Assembly (NCBI GenBank): GCA_009741485.1
Contig: CM019215.1
Coordinates: forward strand, 75,102,597 to 75,166,596
Length of the DNA stretch: 64,000 nt
Source of the DNA: Malurus cyaneus samueli
Lineage: Eukaryota; Chordata; Aves; Passeriformes; Maluridae
Direction of reading: 5' to 3'
Of this stretch, positions 51,870 to 63,667 are shown piece after piece. The notes under the pieces were generated by a model that saw only the letters and a list, made by a program, of their open reading frames with translations, was not told where the DNA came from and searched no databases. Position 1 is the first letter of the stretch, and each line of letters opens with the position of its first letter. The position numbers were made by a program, and so were the translations under genes.

Positions 51870-52690
51870 GTTGCTTGCAGATGAAAGAGATGTGAGGGGA
51901 TAGGTCACACAACTGGAGTTTTTTAGAATATATGGATATGGCATTCTTTGAAAAGGACAGGATGAAAAGGTGAGAATGGGGAGTCACCCTTATGGGAAAA
52001 GGCAGCAGGAATGCATGGAGTTCTATTTTGGATTGGATGATGAACCACCTGAGTTTGGGATTACTGGGCAGACCAAAATCCGTGGGTGGCCTTGTGGTGG
52101 GTACATCAATGACAACATCCAGGCACAGATGATTAAGCCTCATATAGTAAAAAATGCTCTCTTGAACTTGTTATAAAAAAAAATAAAAAGTTCTGGTGGG
52201 AAATCAGAAGGTTGAGATAGTCTTGGGAATCCTGGGATAGGACAGGTAGGTGGGAGCAGAAAATAAAGGCAAAAAAAGGATTACAGTCTTGAGCTCTGTA
52301 CAAGTAGATTTAAGCCTCTTTGGAGAATCTCATGGTATACATTTGCAAGGAGAAGAGGTGTCTGGGAGAATCAGTGGATTCTCAAGGGTTACTGCCTCTA
52401 AACTCAAAAATGGTTCATTCTGAGCAAAAGAAAATCAAGCAAATGTGGCACAAGGCTTTCAGGAATTAACAAAGAGCTCCTGAAAGTGTTCAGATATGGA
52501 AGTGTAGAGAAGGTGGAATAACCACCTGGTGACCCAGAAGGAATTTTAAGTCACTCTCAAGGTCTGAGGGATAGGTTTAGAAAGTCAAAGCCCATCTGGT
52601 GTCGAATCTGGCAAGGGGCATGAAGGATAAAAGGAGAGGCTTCTACAAGCATATCAGGAGAAAATAACTTCAATAAATGAATGTAACTGA
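51870..52690 (+). mobile_element. CR1 LINE, decayed ORF2 with internal deletion
   Basis: A plus-strand CR1 ORF2 relic. It begins in the endonuclease domain: GGATAGGTCACACAACTGGA (about 51898-51917), then GGATATGGCATTCTTTGAAAAGGACAGG near 51935. The frame at 51970-52176 contains QQECMEF...GLDDEP.E, like the family QQ(E/L)CMEL.LGxDDEP segment. Past about 52160 the GDFN-containing part seen in the 5.4-kb copy is missing or unreadable. The match resumes near 52290-52340 with GCCTCTTTGGAGAATCTCAT and continues through AAAAATGGTTCATTC and TTAACAAAGAGCTCCTGAAA (52470-52489) to GATAAAAGGAGAGGCTTCTA near 52640. Frameshifts and stops are frequent, so the copy is dead. Confidence 0.82.
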
Positions 52691-54914
52691 ACTTCAAGTT
52701 ATATTAACAATTTTCAGATTATGTTTGGCTCAAGTCATACATAGGGCATATAGCATATTATTTTACTTAGCCATTCTGCAAATGTTTTAGTAACAGAAAG
52801 TGAAACTGTTTCCCAGACATTGAATTGAAGACAAGAAGGAAAGAAAACTAAGTTCGAAGATTTGATGACTTTGCCTTTTATAGGTCTCTGGCAGGTTGGT
52901 GCTAGGATCAGTAGTTCTGATGGAATTTTGTGTAACTTTTGTTAGAAATTGTTTATTCAGTGCTAGAAATAGAATGCCAACTATTTTGTAGAAGATGAAA
53001 AAAAAAAAAAAATAGACTGTGGTTTAAGAGAAGGGCTGCTCTATTTTGATTCTGTGTTCCAAACATTTGGGGTTTTTTTTGGTCTGTTCTATCACAAACC
53101 CACGTATGCAAACAAAATATGCTGTGAAATTCAGTGACTCAGAGGTATAACCCAGACTTGTTTTAGTGTGCCATAGGGTGTGCACATTTGCTGTTTCATA
53201 AACAAATCAGAGAACTGTTATTTAAACTCGATATCTGAAAGAACTGACCTTTTCCTTTGCACAACATTTAAAGATATAAAATTCAGATGCTGTAAGCAGT
53301 TTCCCCATCGTGCTTGCAGATACCCTTGAAGACTGCAGTACAAAACAGAAAAAGGAATTGATATTCACAACATAATGAATAGCTGAATGTCACTATGCCA
53401 CGTCACCATTCTTAGCCAGATTGGTCATACATGTGTTGATTCTTGCAGCATTGAAGATATGCAAAAAAATTTAGATAATTTATTTGATTTAGGATGACTT
53501 GCTTAACGATGGTAATCATGAGAAAAGAGAGATTTTCCCCAGTGGAAACAAACTGTCAGAGACATTTAAGAGTGGCAGAAATAAGGGATTATGTCCAATA
53601 ATCTCAGCTAGTAGTGATGATGCTGATACAAAAATGGAAAAAGTTAACTAACATTAAAAATTAAAAAAAAACACTCCCCATACAAAGAAAAAGAGGATCA
53701 CTAAAAAAAAATACAGGGCAGCATTTGAAAAAGCAAATTTCATTAATAGTGTTTTGCAATCAAAACTGAAATTCCAGTTTGAGACTACAGCATTATAAAT
53801 GTAAGAGAGGATGAAGATCTGTTGTGACAATTCAGAAGAACAAGGCCTGTCTGACTTAATATTGAAGAGATTAAAAGTAGAAATTATGATGTGACTAGAG
53901 CAAAGGAATTTATTGCAAGTTGTGTTAGTAATGAACAAAAAATGAGAAAAAATGAACCAAAATATATAAAGGAAAATATATATGAGAGCTAGAACACCGT
54001 TGCAGAGGCACCATTAAAAGTGATTTGAGTGGTGATGAAAATATTTAGGAGAACACTTGTTATTTAGGAATTGAAAAGTTACTCAACTGCCAAAAATAAT
54101 TCTAAGGGGTTTTGAGTGGTTTTAATGGTATCAGCAGTTCTTAACAAATAGAAGAAAAGTGATCTGCTAATTGTAACCTAAAAGATCTGTGTTGTGACCT
54201 TCGATTTTACAGAACCACCGAGAAGCTGAAAAGTTAATAAGCATCAGAACACACCCAAAAATCCCCACCTGTCAACAGCAGAAAAAAAAATGCCCTCAGT
54301 ATGATAGATGGCAAAATGCCTTAGGTGAGGCTGTCTAAGAGCATATGACCAGCAGAGAACAGCTGAGTAAGTTAACATAGATTTAACTAAAGCACAAATG
54401 TATGAACTGTGTAAGTAGAAATCAGATTTGGTTAGTTCTTGCTCCTAGTGATCCAGGCTCTTTGGTTTGAAAACAAAGCAGGGGAGAAAAACAGTTGTTG
54501 AATAGGTCCTTGGCATAGTCCAGTATTTAAGTGAGATGGAACCAATCACAGACAGTATCTGAAGAGCTCATCTCCTAGTACTATCATTGTTTTGAAGTCC
54601 TGTTCAAATTTTCTTTAAAATTATCATACTGGATGGCTGACTGTATCACTGAGATGTCTTCTTCAGACCTGAATGTACCTGATGAGTTTACGTATGTGAT
54701 AAGAGTTTACTTATCTGATAAGAGTCACAATACTGTATCTTTAGTTTGCCTTATATTATCCAAGATGCTGTACTGGGGTAACTTGCATCTTGAGGTGCAA
54801 GAACTGCTATGTCCAGAAAAATGTGTTTGCTACAGTTTCAAAGGATAGAATATATTTTTTTACATTGAGAAGGTTCTGTTAACTATGCTGAAAAAAAAAC
54901 CCAAAAAACAAAAT
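52691..54914. other. AT-rich non-coding DNA, nothing recognised
   Basis: Follows the CR1 relic. It has A tracts at about 52998-53012 and 53665-53673. No gene, RNA or transposon could be assigned. Confidence 0.5.
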
Positions 54915-54985
54915 CAGTTGTTTAAAGTAATATACTAAAAAAAAACCAAACAAAAACAACAAACAGTTGTTTAAAGTAATATACT
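54915..54985 (+). repeat. 22-bp direct repeat, 49-bp period
   Basis: A 22-base word (CAGTTGTTTAAAGTAATATA plus CT) occurs at 54915-54936 and exactly again at 54964-54985. The copies are separated by an A/C-rich spacer that partly echoes the sequence before copy 1. This looks like a tandem duplication. Confidence 0.9.
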
Positions 54986-57481
54986 CCAAGTGTCATTTCA
55001 GTTATATCCTAGAAGAATGCTAGCTATGTTTCCTGTCAGACAATGAAGTTTCACATGAATAGTATTGTCACTTTTGCAGACCCACAGGGATTGTATGCTC
55101 ACAAATAGTATAAGCCTTTCCAGACTTCTGTATCCACAGAATTAGTTGTCATAGACATCTCCAGCAAGACTAGTTAGTTTGAAGTCCTGTAAGAAGTTGT
55201 GTTTTGTATACATCTTGTTTTCCCAATGACATGTTAGCAATTCATTTTTGTATGTATTCCCACTAAGCAAAGAAACAGTCAATGGCAGGAGGTCTCCCTT
55301 CCTCGTGATGTGGTAGTGGTCCTGGTGGACACTGTGACTTTCAAACATAAACAGAGCCAGTAGAAGCAGTAGAAGAACCCTTCTTCCAAGACCTCAACAA
55401 GAACAAGCAGCAACTGCAGCTTATTGCATGTTGAAAGGAACAGTCTGCCTTTCCCCAAGGTGGAGACAAGACTGACTCCACCTCTGCCTTCCGAAGACCC
55501 AGCATTTTCTGCTGAAAGTGAGCCCCTGCCATGATGTGTGTGGTACGGAATTAAACAGTGCTGGAAACTCCACAATCCTTTTACTCTTTACCCAGGACAA
55601 AAGAGAAAGTTACTATTATGTGAATCTGTGATTCAGTTTTTATTTAGTTTTAAGCACTTTATTCAGTTTTAAGCACTCCCCCCCTAAACTTGTGTAGCAG
55701 TGCTGTACTGTGGAACAACATATTTCAAAAAAATGGTTCAGAAACATTAAGTGAAAGTTAGATATATACCACCTGTTTTGTGCACTTGACATCACCTGGA
55801 AGTCTCCCTGGTAGCCACAGCTTACTGCAGTAATAAAAGACGAATTGTATTGCTTCCTGGTCTTGTACAATAGAGAGAGTTAAAAAAATTAAGCTCAGTT
55901 GATGAAGGAAGTGTGCTCATACTACATACAAAAATTAAAGTAGTAGACAAATCTATGAAGAAACCACCTAAAATTTTGTTTTCTTTGTGTACCTACTCTT
56001 TTAGGAGAAAAGAGGTATGATCTACTATGAAATGTAATATAAAGAAAATATTTTTTTTCCATTTTTCCATAAAAGAAGATTTTCATCTTCTACCTGGGAG
56101 TCTCTGCCAGCCATGAACACAATCTGTGAAGGGCCACAGATCAGCACAATAATGAAATCTGAGCTCAACAGGGTGAATGTGTCATTCAGAGAAACAAATT
56201 CTCAGCTTGCCCTCAAGAGCAGTAGCTGTTAAATCACAGCAGCATTGAGGGAGTGCAGAAATCATGGGATGTTCTATAACCTTAGGGGCTGTAGGCAGGG
56301 CTGCAGGGTCACACCGCTCTCACCCATTTACCAGGTGACGACAGCTTTGAACACATTGGCGGTGTCTCAAGATCCTGCTGCTGTAACTAACAATGACTTG
56401 GCTCTCTGACCCTTCCAAGGACTCAGAAACAGGCACCTGCTGAGTTACTGAGAGCATCCCCTTTGGAAGCAGGACCATGAAATAACCTGTATTCCGGATC
56501 ATGTCATCTGATAAGGAAACCTAATGGGTTTGTGGCTTCCTCCTGTGCTCAAGGTCATCATAGAATTTTTTCCTTTTTTTCTAGACCGCCAGTGAGTTGT
56601 CCTGCACTGTTTAAACTCAGAATGTTTCTCTTCACAAATATAAATACTTCAAAATGTTCTGTCTTTTTAAAGAAGAAGTAGCAATTCTGATGCTAATGTG
56701 AAGACCACAAATTCTTACTGCCTAAAAGGGAAAAAGAGCAATAAATCTTTTTCAGTTTCTCCAGAACTATTAAAACTACCACTTTAAGTACTTTTTATTC
56801 AATAAATTTTGCAATGTGAGCACCCAGAGCAGTTCATGTGTTTAACTTGCTCATTAAGCTGTGCTGAGGGGTCAGAAAAAGTGCTTTGTGAGTAAGCTAA
56901 AGGCATTCCATGATTATGGCACAATGTCAGAATTTCCACACCATTGTGTTCAATTGAACTAAATTAGATCAAATTATGTTGTTGACTACGTAGGACACAA
57001 TTATACCTCTTTATTTTTGCAACTATTTTCTTTATACAAAGTAATCATGGCTTCAGGATATTTAATTAAAATTTTGGATTTACCAGAAAATATAATTTTT
57101 CAGGAAATGTTTTAAATTAAAGTAAAGAAAGGAGGAGCTTTTAAACATTTGGAACCCAATCTTTGAAGAGACACCAAAAGGGAACTCGAGGGCAGACAGC
57201 TGAAAGAAAAAACAACCTGTTGGCAAGAGATGGTGAAATGTGTATCAGGTTGCTCAAGAGTTTATCTACCTGGATGTGGAAAATCTTCCTGTTTTTCCAT
57301 AAATTTTAAAACTTGAAAATCAATCAGAATTTTAAAGCCTTTATTATCCCAAGTTACAGTGTCTTCTAGTGTAATCAAATTTAACTGCAAACTAATCCTT
57401 CAGAGCCTCTTCAATGAGCTGAATGGTTTTCTGCAGATGAAAGCTTTCTTTCACAGATATTCTGTTCTTATAGAATTCCAT
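54986..57481. other. Non-coding DNA with two higher-GC blocks
   Basis: Blocks at about 55260-55580 and 56090-56540 are clearly less AT-rich than their surroundings. Neither shows a convincing frame, splice pattern or repeat family. They may be old transposon remnants. The rest is ordinary AT-rich sequence. Confidence 0.5.
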
Positions 57482-57591
57482 AAAAAAAAAAAAAAACCAA
57501 CAAAACAACAAAACAAACAAAACAACAAAAAAAAAACCAACAAAAACAAAACAAAAAAAAAAAAAAACCAACCAAAAACCACAAGAGTTGA
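57482..57591. repeat. (AAAAC)n-like A-rich simple repeat
   Basis: Over 100 bases of A runs with C or CC interruptions. It generates lysine/asparagine frames on the plus strand and phenylalanine-rich frames on the minus strand; neither is a gene. Confidence 0.95.
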
Positions 57592-57902
57592 GTTGCCAAG
57601 GAAATTTTACAAAAAATGCCAAAATCCCCCCAAACCCACCAAAAAAGAATCAAGAATGGTCTATATGAAAGAAAAAATAGGAACATCAAAACCCACTAAA
57701 ACATATATATTTGTAGAGATAAAAATTAATTTAATTAACTTCTTAGTTAGCATGTTTTTTCTGAAAGAGTGTTGAATATGACTGAACATATACATATAAT
57801 CTTCAAACAAATATACTTTCTGGAATGTTGTTAAAACCCAGTTTTTAATGATTATTAGAAATGCCTCTGCCAAATTAAAGTGCAAAGGAGACCATATGAA
57901 AA

Positions 57903-58400
57903 TGTCCACAGTATGAATTTTATTTAGCAGTGAACATGAGAGAGAGAGAAAGAAATAGAGAATAGGTGGAGGCAGACAGAAAGAAAGTGACAGTGACAGA
58001 ATAAAGAAAATAACACCATCCGTGAATCCTGATGATGTTCCATTGATCCTGTCCAGCTGGTCTTGGTGATGATGGTCTCCCCAAAAGCATAGAATCCATT
58101 GGGTTAATATATGCTCAGGCCAGACAGGAAAACTGAGGCAACTCCCTGGGGTGGAGCAGGGGGGCAGAGTTACCATTGTGTCTTACAATAGGCTCTGGAT
58201 TTGTTGCATCACCTGCAGTCCTGTGGTTCAGGAGGGACTCTGGGGAACACTCTGGGGAGTCTTTTATGGATTAAGGCAACCCCTCAGTTGCTCCTCACAT
58301 GAATGTCCCATTGATGTTGCTTTCCTAGGGCTGTGGGTTTGGTAGTTTGCCCAACTGGATGGAAGTGATTCAGGTATAGAGTGGCCACCATCTGGGGAAA
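57903..58400 (-). mobile_element. Probable solo LTR of an endogenous retrovirus
   Basis: The segment is GC-richer than its flanks and reads as an LTR on the minus strand. In minus-strand order there is a TATA-like CCATAAAAGACTCC (58258-58271). GACCAGCTGGACAGGATCAA follows near 58055, then a long CT-rich tract. A polyadenylation word AATAAA lies in CTGCTAAATAAAATTCA at about 57914-57930, just before the apparent end GTGGACA (57903-57909). This order (TATA, pyrimidine-rich, AATAAA, terminal CA) fits avian retroviral LTRs. The 5' edge near 58400 is approximate, I could not match a target-site duplication, and no internal genes adjoin it, so it would be a solo LTR. Confidence 0.5.
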
Positions 58401-59027
58401 AGTGTGGTTGAGTTGTATATTCGTATCATGTGTGAACAAATGCTAATTTTCAACAAAAATATTATGTTGATCATGTATTTACTAAATGTTTCTAAAGTCA
58501 TGTGCTTTCCTGAAATATTTAATTCAATTATTTATTGATACTTGTATTAAAAGAGGACAAGAATTCACATAGTAGCTTCCTTGCCTTAGCAACTCATCAG
58601 TAAGGAAAGTATTAATTAAATTAACTGCAATCTTCATTGATACTAAATTAATTTAAATTGTGGTGCAGATAAATTAATTACCCTTTGATTTGCCATTTAA
58701 CATTTACCATTTTCTTTGATAGTTTCTAAAGTTGTTCTTGAATATCGATTATACCATCTTAAATATCATTTATATCGACGTCAGAATAATACTCTCAGTA
58801 GTATGAGCTTGTGTGAAGGGATTTTTTTCTTTCATTTTTACTTAATGTCCATTTCCAGTTATCAGCTGTCAGAAAGAAAACAGCTTCAGAGAAATAGGAG
58901 TTCAAATTGTCATTGTAGATGACTGTATAAAGAATGAAACTTCTTTCCACCTAAAATACAAAAACCAGATTTTTTCCTGGGAAGTTTCAATCATATTCAC
59001 CTCTCTTCCAACCCTGATTTTCTCAGG
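58401..59027. other. AT-rich non-coding DNA with TTAATTA cluster
   Basis: The stretch 58608-58682 holds repeated TTAATT/AATTAA words interleaved with mixed sequence (TATTAATTAAATTAACTG, AAATTAATTTAAATTG, ATAAATTAATTACC). It may be a regulatory element or just AT-rich drift. Confidence 0.45.
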
Positions 59028-59055
59028 AAAAAAAAAAAAAAAAAAAAAAAAAAAA
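59028..59055. repeat. Poly(A) tract, A28
   Basis: An uninterrupted A28 run with no recognisable retrocopy body upstream. Confidence 0.95.
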
Positions 59056-61534
59056 CCAGCCATTTTCCATTAACTATTACTTTAGCTCTGATTCAAGTAT
59101 TTCATAAGCCAGAGGAAAACCACTAGCATCTGCCAACATAGAAGAGGTTTGATTCTTATTTCAGATAGAAGATGAACCATTTAGAATGTATATGTATACA
59201 CTATACATAAAAACTTTACAAACATTATGGTAGACTTTAAAATTGCATATATTGCAAGCTTGATAATTGATAAATATATTTGAAAGGTTTCACATTTTCT
59301 ATTTTTTAATTTTAAAGTTTGTTTGGTTTTTTTTTTTTGTTTTGTTTTTGGTTTTGTTTGTTTTTTTTTTTTAACTCCATGATATATGGTTTCTGGTATA
59401 GGAACATATTGTTAATATCCACAGGGGAAACAGAAATGTCTGTTTATACCTTTTACATGTGTTTCAAGCTGAAAGTTTTTTCTCTGTGAATTTTAGTTAA
59501 GAAAGTTTTCAAATTGTCTTCCTTCTCAATGAAATAATACAAAGCAATACCCAGCTAACATTCATTTCAGAGAACATACTGACATCTCTCTGTAGTATCT
59601 CTTCATAAAAATACAAGCCTATAATATATAATGTGAGAACAATTATCAAGTGAAATATTTATGTTAAAGAAAAGTTTTGCTGGAAAGAGGCAAGGTCAAA
59701 GATGAGAATGATTATTTTTCCATGATGTAGATCTTCCCATATAACAAGGACCACAAATGGCAGAATGTCACTTTCATTCTTCTTTGTGCCTGAAATCATT
59801 TATCAATGCTGATGACAACTGCCCAGTCAAGGCCTATCCAATATAAGACATAATAAACATCAGGCAGTTGGATTCTGTGGACACTGGATTAACTTCTACA
59901 GCACCAAGTAGGGCACAGTAAAAACATAGGGAATGGTAAAAATTCCATAAATAATATGAAACTACCAGAAATGGGATAATACATGATTGTTTCAGAAGGA
60001 ATATCCAGCTCAACAGCATGAGTCAGTCTCCTCAAATCAAGAATTGACTTTTCACTGATTTTGACAGGAACAAAGTCAATAGGAGTTGAGTAAAGTTAAT
60101 AGGATGGTCTTCATGCTGGTAGAAGTATGAAACACACAAACATAAAAGGTAAAAGTAAGGAAAAGAGGAGAGAAGGCTGTTGTGCCCATAGCAGAAAAAT
60201 AAGTGTCTCATTGAAACAAAATGTATGATGCTACAATTTGCTTACTCAGTTGAAAGCCACAATAGTTAGGAAATTAAGCTTTTGATGCCCTTTCAAGAAA
60301 GTAGGAAGGGAAAGTAATTGGCATAATTGTTAATGTCTGAAAGCCCACAACATTTAAATTAATGAATGGAATTTGACAGCTCTTACTATCTGCCTCGTAC
60401 ATATGTGTACGTTTATGATAGTTTTATGGGCAACTAAGACTGGATAATGCTAATATTATCTAACTTAAAAAATTACACTCAGTGAAGAAAGAAGAATGCA
60501 ATTTAAAAGTATTCACTGTAGACAACAACAACAAAAAAAAACAAACCAAAACAAGATACATGAATTATAAATAGAATTGTTTCAAAATTAGTTATTTTTG
60601 TGGTTAGACAAGTTCAGTTTTTGAAACTTGGAATCCTGAATTCTAATTAAAATGTAATTACTTACCTCTAGTAATGTGCATTAACTAAAATCTTTGTAAA
60701 CTCCTTCTTACTTACTTCAATTGGTTCAAGAACAATGAGTCTGTTTCTTCAAATGGCATCAACATTTATCTATTTAATAGATATTACCAAAGAACTGGAG
60801 ACATTGATAAATGAAAGATAGAATTATTTTGACATTTATGGGAACTTCTGCTAAATTTCTGAAATATTAATGAGTGCATAAATAAGTACAAAGGTCTCTA
60901 AATCTAGGCTTGATTTTTGTATTGAGAAACATACATTTGCCATGCAGCTTTGAAGTGATTTTGCTATCGAGATTTTGTTTTAATACCAAGCCAGGTTGTT
61001 AATGACTAAAAATATCTTCTGTCTGTGATCAGACTTTAGTGAAAGGACTTGAATGTGAGTATTTCCAAATCCTGACTTTTCTAGGGATTAAATAATACTA
61101 AGCTAGTATGATCACTTGCTCTTTAAAGATGATCCCACTAATACCTCAGATGAATTGGCAAGACTTACGATGTTCTGCCATTCCCTTTTGTCTTTATCTC
61201 TTCTGTGAACAGATGCATAACTTCTTGCCTATAAGACTAGTGTGCAATTTGCCAAGACCTCTGGGTTCAGCTGAAATAGAGAAACAAGGAAATTCAGAGC
61301 ACATGTACTAGTAAACTAAGGATTTTAATTTCAACTATTTTTAAAGTGCAGTGTTTTTCTAGCATTTTAAGAAAGGCATTGTAACATGGAAATAATAGAA
61401 AAAAAATTAATAAAGTTAACATGTTTTGAAACGGATCAGTAATGAGTGTTTTCTGTGTGAAACTGATAATATTGAACTAAATTTTTGCAGCCCCAGCATT
61501 TGAAGTGTTAAAAGTTGTTTTGGTTACATAAGTC
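59056..61534. other. AT-rich non-coding DNA, no gene seen
   Basis: Contains a T/G-rich tract at about 59317-59372. Otherwise it is unique AT-rich sequence without supported features. Confidence 0.55.
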
Positions 61535-61650
61535 CTTGAGCGACCTTGTCTAATGAAAGGTGTTCCCTGCATATGGCAGCAGGGATTGGGACTAGATGGT
61601 CTTTAAGATCCATTCCACCCCCTAAATATTCTATAATTCTAAGATTCTGG
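61535..61650 (+). mobile_element. CR1 LINE 3' terminal fragment
   Basis: The last ~115 bases of a CR1 on the plus strand: GAGCGACCTTGTCTAATGAA, GGTGTTCCCTGCATATGGCA, GGACTAGATGGTCTTTAAGA and TCCATTCCACCCCC, ending in the family's terminal octamer-type repeats (ATTCTATA ATTCTAAG ATTCTGG). It is 5' truncated. Confidence 0.92.
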
Positions 61651-61681
61651 AAATAGAGACAGAAAAACTAATATTTTAAAA

Positions 61682-62195
61682 AACTAGAGAATATACTGAG
61701 TTAAAAGGGACCCACGAGGATCACCAAAATCCAAAACTTGGCCCTGCATAGGACCAAGAGTCACACCATGTACCTGACAGTATTATTCAAGTATTTCTTG
61801 TACTCTGAAAGGCTTGGTGACCACTTCCCTGGAGAGCCTGTTCCAGTGCCCATTCAGTCTCTGGGTGAAAAACATTTTCCTGATATCCAACTCAAACTTT
61901 CCCTGACTCAGCATCATGTTGTTTCCTTGAGTCCTGTCACTGGTCAAAGGAGTGAAGAGATTGGTACCTACCCCTCTAATTCCCCTCAAGAGGATGTTGC
62001 AGACTGCAATGAAGGCTCTTCTCAGTCTCCCCTCCTCCAGGCTGAACAGACCAAGTGACCTCAGCTACTCCTCACACAGCTTCCCCTCAAGGTGCTTCAC
62101 CATCCTCTTGGCCATCCTTTGGATGCTCTTTAAAACCTTCATGTTATTTTTATATCATGCCACCCAAAACTGGATTAAAGAGCAGCACTAAGAAT
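61682..62195 (-). mobile_element. CR1 LINE 3' UTR fragment
   Basis: A minus-strand CR1 3' region of about 510 bases. On the plus strand it reads (as reverse complement of the family) GAGAATATACTGAGTTAAAA, GGGACCCACGAGGATCACC, TTGGCCCTGCATAGGACCAA, ACCACTTCCCTGGAGAGCCT, GTTCCAGTGCCCA, TTTTCCTGATATCCAACTC, GAGTCCTGTCACTGGTCA, CTCCAGGCTGAACAGACCAA, GTGACCTCAGCTACTCCTCA and CTTCCCCTCAAGGTGCTTCA, ending near CACCCAAAACTGGAT. Open frames in either direction here (for example 61738-62058) are only reflections of the repeat. Of the CR1 3' regions here it is among the better preserved. Confidence 0.94.
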
Positions 62196-63667
62196 TTTCT
62201 GGAGTGAGAATCGGAATAGAACCATAATAGTTTTGTGAGTAGGACCATCCAGTGTGGAGAGAAACAAACTTGTTAGCTTTGCTAGCAAAGGAAGGTTTCA
62301 CATCCCATCATCAAACCTTACTGAATTATATCTTTGAATTTCTCATCAGAAAAAAGACAACTACCTCAATAACTATTTATTAAATGTAATTATACTACTT
62401 CTTATATATATAAGCCTTTAGATCTAGTCTTGCAGTTAAGTCCCTGACATGAAGTTTTGTGGAATAAATCCTTAGCTTGTTTTACCAAGATGTGTGATGC
62501 TAACATAATGATATATGGCATGAGGCTGTATGGTCACAAACATGGGGTAGCAGTGTGTTTTCTTCTTAAGGAAAGAAAAGAGCCCAGATAAAATATCATG
62601 ACAGGGATCTCCCAAGAGAATTATTCCTGCTAATATGTTTAACATGGGCAGAAGCTGGGAAATATATTGTGCCAAGCTGCAGAGAATCGCTGATGGATGG
62701 GAGAGAGATGGTATAGACAAGTATATTTATTGGGTAGAAATTCTATTAAAAAATACATTAACTCACACTTTTCCTTCAAAAGCAGATGGATGTGTAATAT
62801 ATTGCAGTTCAAAGAAAACTCAGAGTGCCACAGGAGGGTGTTCCCTTGAGTAATGAAGCTGGTTATACAAAATAAAAATAAAATTGGTAGCTTATCAGTC
62901 GCCCAAAATAAAGTTGAAGTAGTGTGCAATAAGCCTTATTAGAGAGACTGACCAACCCTATGTATTCAAAATAGGTTTTTGAAAATTCAAAAATTCAAAT
63001 TTAAAATTTCTTTATAAAGCACGTTAAAGATAGTTAAGCATTGCAAACATGCAACTTCATGTTATAATTTTATCTGTAAGGTAGCATTGTCTTGTCTGAT
63101 GCCTGACAGGAACTGCATCTTCCCTGAAATGAACTATGAATTTAATGTAATTTCTCACTAAAGAGATAAATAGAAAAGAACATTTACTTTTAAAAAGAAA
63201 AAAAAATGCATTCATAAAAATTCCATTAAATTGGATTTAAAAGAGCAGGTGAAAAAAAAAATCAGAGCTGCCTGTTCACAATGTAAAGGGTCATTGGTTG
63301 TATTTATTGTTTTTATTATATTTTTTGGAAAATATTGTATTTACTGTATTTATTGGCACACAATTGTTTTGTTCTATGAAGCAAAGAAGCATCTTTGTTT
63401 GTGAGTTTGCATGTTTTGCAGCATTGGCTGTGAACATGTCAATAGAGGACACGACACATGAATTTCTTTTGTGTGTGGAAGATTTTTCCACAAGTTTTAT
63501 TATCCATAAGATAATAAAATAATACTAATAACTGAAGATAACAATTTACGTTGAAAGCCTGTGTAAAAGAACAATGATTCATATATTTTCTGCTTCAATT
63601 TCCATGAGCATCTTTGGAATATGTGTGTTTGCAAAACTCCAGGATGCATAAAAGCATGCTGCATGAC
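62196..63667. other. AT-rich non-coding DNA, nothing recognised
   Basis: Unique sequence between two CR1 copies. Short frames (for example 62635-62853) carry no family signature. Confidence 0.55.

Noticed and set aside
57359..57775. 138-codon plus-strand frame rich in K, N, Q and T
   Set aside because: The composition comes from the (AAAAC)n tract at 57482-57591.
57661..58176. 171-codon minus-strand frame, the longest in the window
   Set aside because: Its N-terminal half lies in the probable LTR and the rest is hydrophobic AT-rich translation. It shows no domain and is explained by the LTR's CT-rich tract.
61738..62058. 106-codon plus-strand frame
   Set aside because: It is antisense to the minus-strand CR1 3' UTR.
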